From Streptomyces termitum (GTDB lineage: Bacteria > Actinomycetota > Actinomycetes > Streptomycetales > Streptomycetaceae), in assembly GCF_014650175.1 (NCBI RefSeq), contig NZ_BMUL01000005.1, forward strand, positions 331,969 to 395,968: DNA of 64,000 bases. The letters are read 5' to 3'. Numbering within the stretch: the stretch's first letter is position 1; each line of letters starts with the position of its first letter. A program made the position numbers and the translations under genes. Under the pieces are notes generated by a model. It saw only the letters and a program-made list of their open reading frames with translations, did not search any database and was not told the origin of the DNA. This document shows positions 37,620-46,226 of the stretch, one piece after another.

Positions 37620-39530
37620 TCAGAACGGGGGTTCCTGCTGGGGGCCGCGGTCCGTCGGACCGCGGCCCGACAGCACCTCCCCGTACGCCTGCATGAGGTC
37701 CGCGAGCCGCAGCGTGGCCAGGTCCTCGCGGGTGAGCGCGGCCGGGTAGCCGGAGAGCCGCAGGTCCCGGTAGGCGCAGGACTTCTCGTACAGGGTGCGC
37801 AGGAAGCGCCCGTTGCCCAGTTCGTCGATCCAGCCCTGCTCCACGACGTGCGCGCTGATCGAGCGCAGCTCGTCGAGGGCCTCCTCGTCCCAGCCGTCGC
37901 CGTTGGCCGCGGCGAGCACCTCGCCGATCGCGGTCAGTTCGGCCGGCCGGTAGGAGGGGAAGTCGACGCGGGTGGTGAAGCGGGAGGAGAGCCCGGGGTT
38001 GGCGGCGAGCAGCCGGTCCATGCCTTCGGGGTAGCCGGCCAGGATGACCACCAGGTGGTCGCGGTTGTCCTCGGCGCGCTTCAGCAGCACCTGGAGGGCC
38101 TCGTCGCCGTACGCGTCGCCCTTGCTGTAGCCGGAGTTGGAGAGCGCGTACGCCTCGTCGACGAAGAGGACCCCGCCGACCGCCGAGTCGATCAGCTCGT
38201 TCGCCTTCACGGCGGTCTGGCCCAGGAACTCGCCGACGAGGTCGGCCCGCTGGGCCTCCACCAGGTGGTCGCCGCCGAGCAGGCCGAGCGCGTAGAAGAC
38301 CCGGCCCAGGATGCGGGCCACGGTCGTCTTGCCGGTGCCGGAGGGCCCGGAGAAGACGAAGTGCCGCTTCGGCGGCTGCACCGGAAGGCCCTGCCCGGCC
38401 CGCAGCCGGGCCATCTCCAGCTGTGCGGAGAGCGCCTTGACCTGCCGCTTCACCGGCTCCATCCCGACCATGCCCTCCAGCTCGGCCAGGGCCTCGGCGA
38501 GCAGCACCGGATCGGTCGGCCCGGCCGGGAAGCGCGGCGGCCCGGCCTGCGCGGGCACCGGCGAGCTGTGCCGTACGCGCTCCGGGGGCGCGGCGGGCGG
38601 CACCGGTTCGGGCGCGCGGCGCAGCCCGTCCCCGCCGGGGCCGCCGGGCTCCGGTTCGGCGCCGGGCACGACGGTGCCGTCCTGGCCGGGGGCCGTACCG
38701 GACGGCGGGCCGAGGACGACGGCGGCGAGCCCGGCCTGCTCCTCCAGGCCGTCGAGCCCGTCGAAGCCGTCGTACTCGGCGATGGCGGCGAGCCGGGCGG
38801 CGGTGTCCATGAACGCCGGGTCGATCCGGTGGACCGCGCGGTAGAGGGGGAGGGCGGCGGCGCTGCGGCCGGTGCCCTCGTGGGCGCGGGCCAGCCAGTA
38901 GCGCAGCTCCTTGCGCTGCGGCTGTTCGCTGCGGCAGCGCATCAGGGCCGCCGACAGGAGCGGTTCGGCCTGCCCGTACATCTCCAGGCGGACCCGGGCC
39001 ATGCCGCCGAAGAGGCCGGCCTCGATGCCGAGCAGCGGGTCGTCGACCAGGGTCTCGGTGTGCCGGACGAGCTGCTCCCAGTCCTTGACCAGGTAGGCGC
39101 GGCAGGCGTGCAGGAAGCGGACCTGGGGGTCGGTGTCGACCGGCGGGAGCTCGGCGAGGGCCCGGTCGAGCTCGGGCACGTGCCGGCCGTCGAGCCAGTG
39201 GGAGGCGTGCGCGAGCAGCAGGTCGCGCGGGCTTTCGAGCACCGGCTGCACCCACCAGCCGAGCCAGTACCAGGAGTTGAGGGTGCGCCGGTGCCGGGTG
39301 CGCTGTTCGCCGAAGCGCTCGCGGTTGCGGTACATGCGCAGCAGCGCGGTGGTGGTGTCCGCGCGCAGCGCGTGGAGCCCGAGCCAGGCGTCCGCCATGC
39401 CGGGGTCGATCCGCACCGCGGCCCGGAACTCCTCCTCGGCCTGCGGATAGGCGCCCATGGTGTAGGCGTCGACGCCCCGCAGCCAGGCGAGTTCGGCCGG
39501 GGCCTGCGGCCCCTGCGTGCCGATGTCCAT
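37620..39530 (-). CDS. AAA+ ATPase with N-terminal TPR region (CbxX/EccA-like)
   Basis: A 636-residue cytoplasmic ATPase. Residues 1-260 form a TPR-like helical region (YPQAEEEFRAAVRIDPGMADAW). A Pro/Gly-rich linker spans about 280-360. The AAA+ domain of the CbxX/SpoVK class follows, with Walker A FSGPSGTGKTTVARILG, Walker B GVLFVDEAYALS and an arginine-finger-like GLSSRFTTRVDFPSY. The same domain order is found in EccA of type VII secretion, but no ESX genes are nearby. ATG 39530 follows GGGGGA. A possible small RNA or attenuator lies upstream. Confidence 0.84.
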   Translation of the reverse strand: MDIGTQGPQAPAELAWLRGVDAYTMGAYPQAEEEFRAAVRIDPGMADAWLGLHALRADTTTALLRMYRNRERFGEQRTRHRRTLNSWYWLGWWVQPVLESPRDLLLAHASHWLDGRHVPELDRALAELPPVDTDPQVRFLHACRAYLVKDWEQLVRHTETLVDDPLLGIEAGLFGGMARVRLEMYGQAEPLLSAALMRCRSEQPQRKELRYWLARAHEGTGRSAAALPLYRAVHRIDPAFMDTAARLAAIAEYDGFDGLDGLEEQAGLAAVVLGPPSGTAPGQDGTVVPGAEPEPGGPGGDGLRRAPEPVPPAAPPERVRHSSPVPAQAGPPRFPAGPTDPVLLAEALAELEGMVGMEPVKRQVKALSAQLEMARLRAGQGLPVQPPKRHFVFSGPSGTGKTTVARILGRVFYALGLLGGDHLVEAQRADLVGEFLGQTAVKANELIDSAVGGVLFVDEAYALSNSGYSKGDAYGDEALQVLLKRAEDNRDHLVVILAGYPEGMDRLLAANPGLSSRFTTRVDFPSYRPAELTAIGEVLAAANGDGWDEEALDELRSISAHVVEQGWIDELGNGRFLRTLYEKSCAYRDLRLSGYPAALTREDLATLRLADLMQAYGEVLSGRGPTDRGPQQEPPF

Positions 39531-39689
39531 CGGGTCCCCCACAACCGTCGGCGTATGGACGGGATTTGACCGCACCTGCGGGCATCGTACCTGCGCAGGG
39601 GGGAGGGACTTAAGGAGAAGCGCAAGATCCGGAAGCGGTGACCCTGGGTGAGCGCGTCCGGCGGCGAAGGGCGCGGGCCGGGGCGCGGA

Positions 39690-39764
39690 GGGCAGAACGA
39701 AGCCCCCGATCACGGGGGAACAACCGGGGGCTTCGTGTCTGCGGCGGCTGCGAAAAGCCGCACA
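39690..39764 (-). ncRNA. candidate small RNA or attenuator upstream of the AAA+ gene
   Basis: Minus-strand transcription from the promoter at 39771-39799 would give about 70 bases containing a first hairpin, GCGGCT-TTTCGC-AGCCGC, and a large hairpin whose 12-base arms are ACGAAGCCCCCG and complement (39725-39736 with 39697-39708). No reading frame fits. The AAA+ gene starts about 160 bases beyond, so this may be an independent RNA or an attenuated leader. Confidence 0.45.
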
Positions 39765-39770
39765 TTCAGA

Positions 39771-39799
39771 ACGTAAGACCTGTACGCCCCCGGGGTCAA
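39771..39799 (-). promoter_or_regulatory. promoter on the minus strand upstream of the AAA+ gene
   Basis: TTGACC (39794-39799) and TTACGT (39771-39776) with a 17-base spacer. It lies inside a nine-base inverted repeat, CGCCCCCGG/CCGGGGGCG (39785-39793, 39818-39826), that may terminate the upstream kinase gene. Confidence 0.5.
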
Positions 39800-39829
39800 G
39801 CGAAGTTGAGGCACTCGCCGGGGGCGAAT

Positions 39830-40468
39830 TCAGGGCGCCGGGCGCGCCGCCATCACTCCGTCACGGTGCGTGATGATCTGGTCCTGGCCCGTCGTCACAG
39901 CGGGCCCGGGACGCCAGTCGTAGCCCTTCTCGCGCTCCCGTACCAGCGTGTCGGCGAAGGGGCGCGACGGATCTTCGGCGAAATGGCGCTCCTCCGCCAC
40001 CACCCAGCCGTCCCAGAACTCCGCCTGCTCCGGCCCGTCCCGGTGCCGCCCCCGGACCCAGGACGCCTCCGCGTCCCGCTCCATCCACAGCAGCCACGCC
40101 AGGTGCGGGCGCAGCTCCCGCCGCCCGGCCCCCACGCCCTCCACCAGCACCACCGGCGCCGGGGGCAGCGCGCGCGGCGGGCCGAAGCATCGCCGGACCC
40201 AGTCGTACGGGTGGTACGCGGCGCTCTCGCCGCGGCCCAGCGGCTCCAGCACCTGCGCGCGCAGCCGCCCGGTCCAGGCGAACGGCTCCTCGTGGCTGGC
40301 GAGGTCGTCGATCCGCAGCACGGGCGCGCCGCCGAGCGCTCCGGCGAGCCGGCCGGCGAGGGTGGACTTGCCGGAGCCCGCGTGGCCGTCCACGGCGACG
40401 AGCCGGACCGGCCCCAGCGAGGGCGGCAGCCGGAGCAGCGCGCGGGCCGCGCGGTCGAGGTCGTCCAT
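39830..40468 (-). CDS. uridine kinase-like P-loop protein
   Basis: A 212-residue nucleotide kinase-like protein. The P-loop is AVDGHAGSGKSTLAGRLAGAL near residue 30. RIDDLASHEEPFAW and YHPYDWVRRCFG occupy the substrate and lid positions of uridine-kinase-type enzymes, with VVLVEGVGAGRREL as the strand before the lid. It ends in a segment rich in charged residues. ATG 40468 matches the common start; an upstream in-frame ATG is less likely. Uridine phosphorylation is inferred only from the fold. Confidence 0.78.
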   Translation of the reverse strand: MDDLDRAARALLRLPPSLGPVRLVAVDGHAGSGKSTLAGRLAGALGGAPVLRIDDLASHEEPFAWTGRLRAQVLEPLGRGESAAYHPYDWVRRCFGPPRALPPAPVVLVEGVGAGRRELRPHLAWLLWMERDAEASWVRGRHRDGPEQAEFWDGWVVAEERHFAEDPSRPFADTLVREREKGYDWRPGPAVTTGQDQIITHRDGVMAARPAP

Positions 40469-40785
40469 GCGGACCAGCCTAGGCCGTGTCCGGAAAGTCC
40501 CGTCAGGCACCCGGAGGGCGCCGCGGGCCGGGCGGGAGCCTCCGGACGCGGCCCGGGTCCTGTCCGGGCGCCGGGAGCCGGGCGCCGCAGTCCGGGCGGG
40601 GCGGGCCGCAGCGGGTCCGGGGCAGGGGGTACCGCCGCAGGTCAGCGCCGTACCGCCGTCAGTGGTCCCTACCCATGACGGTCGCCGCGACGCGGGCCGA
40701 AGTGCTGGCGGAGGCCCCCGCGAGCCGGGATAGTGGGGCGGCGCAGCCCGGTCCGTACCGCCGTCCTCGCCTGGGGGTCACCGCC
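40469..40785 (+). other. gap between kinase-like and C39 genes with GTACCGCCG repeats
   Basis: No gene is seen in these 317 GC-rich bases. GTACCGCCG occurs three times, at 40629, 40650 and 40755; the spacings of 21 and 105 bases are whole helical turns. A -10-like GATAGT at 40730-40735 lies between copies two and three. Confidence 0.4.
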
Positions 40786-42156
40786 ATGTCCCGATCCGCC
40801 TCACGCCGGTCCGTCCTCGCCGCGGCGCTCGCCGCGGCCGCGGGCACGGCCGCCGCCGGAGCCGTGCCGGCCGCCGCCTCCGCCCCGTCCGCCGGTCCGG
40901 GCCCCGACCCGGCCGACCCCGCGCCGGGGACGGTCGCCAACCGCTTCTGGTCCACCTTCACCGACTGGCGCTCCGGGACGGCCGAGGGCACCCGGGCCGT
41001 CGCGGGCCACCGCCCCGGCCTGGTCGTGGGCGTCCCCCTGGGCCGTACCGACTACACCGACCCGCACACCGGGCTGACCTCCTCCTGGGAGTACGCCCGC
41101 TGGACCTCGCCCGCCCACGCGCCGGCCGTGCCCGCCGCCGAGGCGATCGCGTCCTGGAACGCCCGGACCCCGGCCGGCACCTGGCTCCAGGTCGAGCTGT
41201 CCGGCACCTACACGGACGGCACGGCCACGCCGTGGTTCGTGATGGGCCGGTGGGCCTCCGGCGACGGCGACATCCGGCGCACCTCGGTCGACGACCAGAC
41301 CGACGGCCGGTCCACGGTGTGGACGGACACCTTCTCCGTCGACGACCCGGCGAGCGGCCTGCGCCTGGCCTCCTACCGGCTGCGCCTCACCCTCTACCGC
41401 CGCCCCGGCACGGCCCTGACCCCGACCGTGTGGCGGGTCGGCGCGATGGCCTCGGACGTCCCGGACCGCTTCACGGTCCCCGCCTCGGTGCCGGGCCTTG
41501 CCCGCGAGCTGACCGTCCCCCGCTACTCGCAGAACATCCACGTCGGCCAGTACCCCGAGTACGACAACGGCGGCGAGGCGTGGTGCAGCCCGACCTCCTC
41601 CCAGATGATCATCGAGTACTGGGGCCGGAAGCCCTCCGCCGAGGACCTGGCCTGGGTGAACCCCGACTACGCCGACCCGCAGGTCTGCCACGCCGCCCGG
41701 TACACCTACGACCACCAGTACCAGGGCTGCGGCAACTGGCCCTTCAACGCCGCCTACGCCGCCTCGTACCCCGGCCTGAACGCGGTGGTGACCCGGCTCC
41801 GCTCGCTCACCGACCTGGAGACCCTGATCCGGGCCGGCATCCCCGCCATCACCTCGCAGTCCTTCCTCAAGGAGGAGCTGACCGGCGCGGGCTACGGCAC
41901 CTCCGGCCACCTCATGACGGTGATCGGCTTCACCGCCACCGGCGACGTGATCGCCAACGACCCGGCCTCCCCGACCGACGAGGCCGTCCGGCGGATCTAC
42001 CGGCGCCGCGAGTGGGAGAACATCTGGTTGCGGACCAAGCGTTATGACGCGAGCGGGAAAGTGGTGTCCGGCACAGGAGGGGTCTGCTACCTGTACTTCC
42101 CCGACCGGCCGACTCCCGCGCAGCGCGCGGCGCTTCGGGCCGTCGGGGTGCTCTGA
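40786..42156 (+). CDS. secreted C39-like cysteine peptidase
   Basis: Exported 456-residue protein with a papain-like peptidase C39 fold. The N-terminus (SRSASRRSVLAAALAAAAGTAAAG) has a Tat-like twin-arginine-type pattern and a long Ala-rich core. Residues 50-235 are beta-rich with WDTF/W-like repeats (STFTDWRSGTAEGTR, WTSPAHAPA). The peptidase part has Cys in NGGEAWCSPTSSQMIIEYWG, His in TSGHLMTVIGF and Asp in VIANDPAS, a complete triad. ATG 40786 follows GGGGG. The target is unknown. Streptomyces genomes often carry this type with an N-terminal beta domain. Confidence 0.84.
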   Translation: MSRSASRRSVLAAALAAAAGTAAAGAVPAAASAPSAGPGPDPADPAPGTVANRFWSTFTDWRSGTAEGTRAVAGHRPGLVVGVPLGRTDYTDPHTGLTSSWEYARWTSPAHAPAVPAAEAIASWNARTPAGTWLQVELSGTYTDGTATPWFVMGRWASGDGDIRRTSVDDQTDGRSTVWTDTFSVDDPASGLRLASYRLRLTLYRRPGTALTPTVWRVGAMASDVPDRFTVPASVPGLARELTVPRYSQNIHVGQYPEYDNGGEAWCSPTSSQMIIEYWGRKPSAEDLAWVNPDYADPQVCHAARYTYDHQYQGCGNWPFNAAYAASYPGLNAVVTRLRSLTDLETLIRAGIPAITSQSFLKEELTGAGYGTSGHLMTVIGFTATGDVIANDPASPTDEAVRRIYRRREWENIWLRTKRYDASGKVVSGTGGVCYLYFPDRPTPAQRAALRAVGVL

Positions 42157-42231
42157 GCGGGGCCGCCCGGGGCCGGGGGTGTGAGCGACGTCTCTGGTCC
42201 GGGGGCGCCCCGGTGCCCCATCGTGGTCGCC

Positions 42232-42390
42232 ATGAGCGCCACCCACACCCTCGCCGCCCGCCTGGGCGCCCGCGCCCGCACGGGCGGTCCGAAGGACGAC
42301 GACCGGGGCCCCGAGCTCCTGGAGCACGTCCTCGGCTGGATCCTCGTCGTCCTCGTCGCCGTCCTCGTCACCCGCGCGGGCCTCATGTGA
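42232..42390 (+). CDS. small single-pass membrane protein
   Basis: A possible 52-residue protein starting MSATHTLAARLGARARTGG. A charged stretch, PKDDDRGPELLEHVLG, is followed by one hydrophobic segment, WILVVLVAVLVTRAG. An in-frame upstream GTG at 42181 would give 69 residues. Codon third positions are G/C throughout and the segment pattern looks real, but there is no strong ribosome site and I recognise no family. Confidence 0.45.
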   Translation: MSATHTLAARLGARARTGGPKDDDRGPELLEHVLGWILVVLVAVLVTRAGLM

Positions 42391-42411
42391 CCGGGCGGGC
42401 CCGGCGCGCGG

Positions 42412-42993
42412 TCAGCGCGCCTCGCCCCGGGGGACCAGGACCCCGCTGACCCGTACGGTCCGGTCGGCCCACACCGGCCCGGCGGCGAGCCGCGCCCACT
42501 CGGCGTCCCGCCGGCCGGGCAGGGCTCGCCCCTGGCTGGCCCAGAGGGAGTACAGCGCCTGGTAGATCGGCGGGTCCGGATGGACCTGCACGGGAACCGG
42601 CGCGGGCACCGAAGCGGGAACCGGAGCGGGCAGGGGTGCGGGCTCCGCCGGGGGCGCGGCCACGGGCAGCGGGGGTCGCGGGGTCGCGGCCACCGGTACG
42701 GGCAGGGGCGCCTGCGGAGCCGGGGGCGCCGGTGCGGGCAGTGGTGCCGCTGTCGTCGCGGAGGGTGCCGGAGCCGGGGGCCGGGCCGGGAGCGGGGGGC
42801 GCCGGGGGGCCTGGGTCTGCGCGGGGACCGGGGCCGGCGGTACGGGGGCCGGTGGCACCGGCACCGGGGCCGAGGGGGTCTCGGCGGGCGGGTCCGACAC
42901 GTCCGGAACCCGGTGATGAACCGATTCTTCACCGTGCGGTTCGGCCTGCCGATGCCGACCGACTCCGCTGGGTGTGGAGTACAGCGTGGTCAT
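42412..42993 (-). CDS. proline/alanine-rich protein with conserved C-terminus
   Basis: A 193-residue protein. Residues 35-135 are low complexity: PAPVP, APLPAP and similar repeats. The C-terminal 55 residues look folded and conserved in type, with YQALYSLWASQGRALPGRRDAEWARLA and VRVSGVLVPRG. There is no signal peptide. Start ATG 42993 is assumed, as internal starts are absent before the Pro-rich part. Function unknown; the tail could be a small binding domain at the end of a flexible arm. Confidence 0.6.
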   Translation of the reverse strand: MTTLYSTPSGVGRHRQAEPHGEESVHHRVPDVSDPPAETPSAPVPVPPAPVPPAPVPAQTQAPRRPPLPARPPAPAPSATTAAPLPAPAPPAPQAPLPVPVAATPRPPLPVAAPPAEPAPLPAPVPASVPAPVPVQVHPDPPIYQALYSLWASQGRALPGRRDAEWARLAAGPVWADRTVRVSGVLVPRGEAR

Positions 42994-43165
42994 GACCGGA
43001 CCAACGCGCCCCGGGGCGCCGGGTCACCGTCGCACGGATTCGAGCGACAGTTCGCCTCTTACCCTTTCTTTATGCGCTCCCGGCGCGCGCCACCCGCGCC
43101 CGCGCGCCGGAGCCCCGCCGCCGCGCTCCTTCCCGGCGCACGCCTCTGGCCCTCGCGGTCATATC

Positions 43166-43178
43166 TGACGTACCGTCA
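43166..43178. promoter_or_regulatory. TetR-style palindrome upstream of the lipocalin-like gene
   Basis: TGACG-TAC-CGTCA, a perfect palindrome with a three-base centre, 83 bases before the GTG start. Palindromes of this form are typical for TetR-family regulators of acyl-CoA and lipid genes in actinobacteria. No regulator gene is adjacent. Confidence 0.5.
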
Positions 43179-43261
43179 ACTCCTCTTCGGGGGCCCGCCG
43201 AAGTTCCCTCGGCGACTTCTCGGGCACCCCTCGACGACCCCCGGCGAACAGGAGCCCAGGC

Positions 43262-44383
43262 GTGGACGACGACCGGCCCGTCGCACTCGACGAGTACCCC
43301 GTGCACCAGGCCCCGCTGTCGATGAAGCACCACGTCAGCGGCGACCGGAACGTCTACGACCGCTGCATCTTCCACGTCTTCGACCACACCGGCCGCGCCC
43401 TGCTCATCGCCGGTCTCGGCGTCTACCCCAACGTCGGCGTCATCGACGCCTACGCCACCCTGCGCACCGGCGACCGGCTGCACGCCGTCCGCGCCTCCGA
43501 CGCCCTCGGCGACGACCGGATGCGGCCGGCCGTCGGCCCGCTGCGGATCACCGTCGACGAACCCCTCCGGCGCTTCCGCCTGAGCTGCGCCGCCGACCCG
43601 GCCGACCCCGACGGACTCTCCTTCGACCTCACCTGGACCGGCGACTTCCCCGCCCTCTGGGAGCCGCACCACCTCCAGCGCACCGGCGACCGGCTCACCC
43701 TCGAAGGGCGGCGGTTCGTCCAGGCGGGCCACTGCGCGGGCACGATCCTGGCGGGCGGCGAGCGCTTCGACGTCGCGCCGGGGGAGTGGACCGGCACCCG
43801 CGACCGTAGCTGGGGCGTCCGCCCGATCCCCGGCGAGGAGCCCGGCCGCGCCGCCGAACTGAGGCCCGAGGGCTTCCACTGGCTCTGGATCCCGATGCGC
43901 TTCGAGGACCGCTTCGTCATGGTCGTCGCCCAGGAGGACGCCGACGGCCACCGCACCCTCAACCAGGCCGTGCTCGTCCGCGAGGGCCGACGGGACGTCC
44001 AACTCGGCTGGCCCCGCACCGAGATCGCCTACCGGCCCGGCACCCGCCACCCCGAGAGCGCCCTCGTCCACCTCACCGAACCCTCCGGGAAGCCCCTGGA
44101 GATCGGCGTCGAGGTCCTCGCCTCCTCCCCGCTCGCCGTCGGCGCCGGCTACCCGCCCGCCGACGACTGGCAGCACGGCACCTGGCAGGGCCGCGACTGG
44201 ACCGACCGCCGCGTGTACGACCTCTCCGACCCGGCCGCCCACCCCCTCGCCGCGTACGGCGTCACCGACCACTCGGCCCGCTTCACCCTCGGCGGGCTCA
44301 CCGGCCACGGCGTCTTCGAACACGGCTCCTTCGGCCGCCACGATCCCAGCGGCTTCGCCGACTTCACCTCCACCGCGCCCTGA
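43262..44383 (+). CDS. lipocalin-like (AttH/CrtC-type) protein of unknown function
   Basis: A 373-residue soluble protein dominated by beta strands, resembling two-domain lipocalin-like proteins of the DUF7064/AttH/CrtC type. Markers are SMKHHVSGDRNVYDRCIFHVFD at the N-terminus, GLGVYPNVGVIDAYA, EWTGTRDRSWGVRP in the middle and FHWLWIPMRFEDRF. There is no signal peptide. CAGGAG precedes the GTG. It is followed by an APH-type kinase, a pairing I know from mycobacteria and rhodococci around lipid or steroid metabolism. A hydrophobic ligand is likely, but no reaction can be named. Confidence 0.65.
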   Translation: MDDDRPVALDEYPVHQAPLSMKHHVSGDRNVYDRCIFHVFDHTGRALLIAGLGVYPNVGVIDAYATLRTGDRLHAVRASDALGDDRMRPAVGPLRITVDEPLRRFRLSCAADPADPDGLSFDLTWTGDFPALWEPHHLQRTGDRLTLEGRRFVQAGHCAGTILAGGERFDVAPGEWTGTRDRSWGVRPIPGEEPGRAAELRPEGFHWLWIPMRFEDRFVMVVAQEDADGHRTLNQAVLVREGRRDVQLGWPRTEIAYRPGTRHPESALVHLTEPSGKPLEIGVEVLASSPLAVGAGYPPADDWQHGTWQGRDWTDRRVYDLSDPAAHPLAAYGVTDHSARFTLGGLTGHGVFEHGSFGRHDPSGFADFTSTAP

Positions 44384-44515
44384 CCCCGGTTTCGGACACC
44401 CCTGTTCCGGATTCCCCCGTTCCGGGCGCCTCCGCTCCGGGGCCGTCGCGGCGTCCCGGCCCAGAGGCGGCGGACCGGTCCTCCGGCGCCGCACGACGAG
44501 TACGAGGAGCCCCGC

Positions 44516-45622
44516 ATGGCCACGGCACCCCGCCCCCGCACCACCACCCGCGACCCCGAGGAGCTGGCCGCCCGGCTCACCGGCTGGCTCGGCGCCCGGC
44601 TGCCCGGCGCCCGCGTCTCGGGTCTCGCCGCGCCCGCCTCCAACGGCATGTCCAGCGAGACCCTCCTCTTCGACCTGGAGCACCCGGACGCCCCGGTGCG
44701 CGGCTGCGCCCTGCGGCTGGCCGCCGACCCCGCCGCGTACACCGTCTTCCCCGTCTACGACATGGCCCGCCAGCACCGCGTGATGGAACTCGTCGCCGCC
44801 CGCACCGACGTGCCCGTCCCGCGCGTGCTCTGGCTGGAGGAGGACCCGGCGCCGCTGGGCGCGCCCTTCTTCGTGATGGCCCGCGCCGAGGGCCGCGTCC
44901 CGCCGGACGTCATGCCCTACACGTACGAGGGGAACTGGCTGCACGCCGCCACCGACGCCCAGCGCGCCCTGCTCGAAGCCGAGTCGGTGGGCGTCCTCGC
45001 CCGGCTGCACGACCAGTTCCCCGCGCGGGAGGCCGAGTTCCTGCTGCCCGGCGGCGAGGGCAGCCCGCTGCGCCGCCACGTCGACGCCCAACGGTCCTAC
45101 TACGCCTGGGTGGTGGACGGTCTGCCGCCGTCACCGCTCATCGAGGCGGCCTTCGCCTGGCTGGAGGACCACTGGCCGGCCGACGAGGGGCCCGCCGTGC
45201 TCGGCTGGGGCGACGCCCGGATCGGGAACATCGTCTACGACGGCTTCGTCCCCGCCGCCGTCCTCGACTGGGAGATGGCGGCCTGCGCGCCCCGCGAGGT
45301 GGACCTCGGCTGGACCGTCTACCTGCACCGCTTCTTCCAGGACCTGACCGTCGGCTTCGGCCAGCCGGGACTGCCGGACCTGCTGCGCCGCGACGCGGTC
45401 GAGCGGCGGTACGCCGAACTGACCGGGCACGTCCCGCGCGACATGGACTTCCACACCCTGTACGCCGCACTGCGGCACGCGATCGTGATGCTGAGGATCG
45501 CGTACCGCCAGGCGCACTTCGGGGAGGTCGAGGTCCCAGAGGACCCCGACCGGCTCATCCTGCACCGGGCCTCGCTCGCGGCGATGGTGCGCGGCACCTA
45601 CTGGCCGGGCGTCACCGGGTGA
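44516..45622 (+). CDS. APH-family phosphotransferase (ACAD10-like)
   Basis: A 368-residue kinase-like protein of the aminoglycoside phosphotransferase fold. The nucleotide lobe has NGMSSETLLFDLE and ALRLAA; the catalytic loop reads VLGWGDARIGNIVYD, keeping the base Asp and the Asn of HGDxxxxN but with Trp in place of His; the metal motif is AVLDWEMA. EVPEDPDRLILHR ends the helical lobe. This subtype is the one fused to acyl-CoA dehydrogenase in ACAD10, so an organic hydroxyl substrate is likelier than an antibiotic. It probably works with the preceding lipocalin-like protein. Confidence 0.8.
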   Translation: MATAPRPRTTTRDPEELAARLTGWLGARLPGARVSGLAAPASNGMSSETLLFDLEHPDAPVRGCALRLAADPAAYTVFPVYDMARQHRVMELVAARTDVPVPRVLWLEEDPAPLGAPFFVMARAEGRVPPDVMPYTYEGNWLHAATDAQRALLEAESVGVLARLHDQFPAREAEFLLPGGEGSPLRRHVDAQRSYYAWVVDGLPPSPLIEAAFAWLEDHWPADEGPAVLGWGDARIGNIVYDGFVPAAVLDWEMAACAPREVDLGWTVYLHRFFQDLTVGFGQPGLPDLLRRDAVERRYAELTGHVPRDMDFHTLYAALRHAIVMLRIAYRQAHFGEVEVPEDPDRLILHRASLAAMVRGTYWPGVTG

Positions 45623-45631
45623 GGCGGCGGT

Positions 45632-46000
45632 TCAGGCCGCGCGGCGCAGCTGCGCCGCGCGGATCGGGCGCGAGCCCGGACCGCCGATGTGCGAGAAGGG
45701 CTGCGTCCGCCAGTCGAGCCCCTGGGGCAGCGTCAGGAGCAGCGCCGTGTCCTGCTCCTGGACCCCGGCGCCCTCGTCCGTCGAGCGCGCCTCGTCGGCG
45801 GAGCGGCCGGTGCCCGGGCAGACCGTCAGGGTGAAGGGGTTCCACGCCGACGGGCACAGCGCGTGCTCGGGCAGCGCCTCCTCCTCCGCGAGCAGCGCGA
45901 TCGGCTGGTCGCACTCCGGGCAGACGACCCGGAACATCTCAAAGATGTCGAACTCGTCGAACTCTTCGGACGGGTCGACGGAATCAACAGACTCCTGCAT
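45632..46000 (-). CDS. small acidic protein with C-x-x-C motif, unknown function
   Basis: A 122-residue protein. The N-terminus is very acidic (SVDSVDPSEEFDEFDIFEMF) and is followed by RVVCPECDQPIALLAEEEALPEHALCP, where two or three Cys and a His could hold zinc, then PFTLTVCPGTGRS. The C-terminus is more basic (RPIRAAQLRRAA). GGGGAGAG precedes ATG 46000. It is convergent with the kinase gene, and its last codons lie within a perfect palindrome. No family is recognised. Confidence 0.72.
   Translation of the reverse strand: MQESVDSVDPSEEFDEFDIFEMFRVVCPECDQPIALLAEEEALPEHALCPSAWNPFTLTVCPGTGRSADEARSTDEGAGVQEQDTALLLTLPQGLDWRTQPFSHIGGPGSRPIRAAQLRRAA
45637..45662. terminator. palindrome between convergent genes, inside the 3' coding end
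   Basis: Perfect 26-base palindrome (arm CCGCGCGGCGCAG) that encodes the last residues of the minus-strand gene and lies 14 bases beyond the kinase stop. It probably ends transcription from both sides. Confidence 0.6.
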
Positions 46001-46226
46001 GGAGACTCTCCCCCTCGGGCAGGTCGGCCGATATGTGTGGGCCGGGACCACAGCAAGCCCTTCCCATGCGGAACTCCGCATAACCGTGAGGCGGCTTGCC
46101 GCCCCCCGCGCAAACCTGTGGCGTTCGTCACATGCCCTGCGCAGGTGCCGCGTGACCGCCCATAGCGACCCGTACGGGGGCGCACCCGACTGGGCCCGGG
46201 ACCCTTCGGGGCCATAGGGTCGGCGC

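Noticed and set aside
35974..39585. 1203-codon minus-strand frame across the CNNM and AAA+ genes
   Set aside because: It is out of frame with the true AAA+ gene and antisense to the CNNM genes; low-complexity Arg/Gly/Ala translation.
44516..45622. Aminoglycoside resistance gene
   Set aside because: The APH fold is present, but the subtype is the ACAD10-like one with WGD instead of HGD and a lipid-metabolism-like partner.
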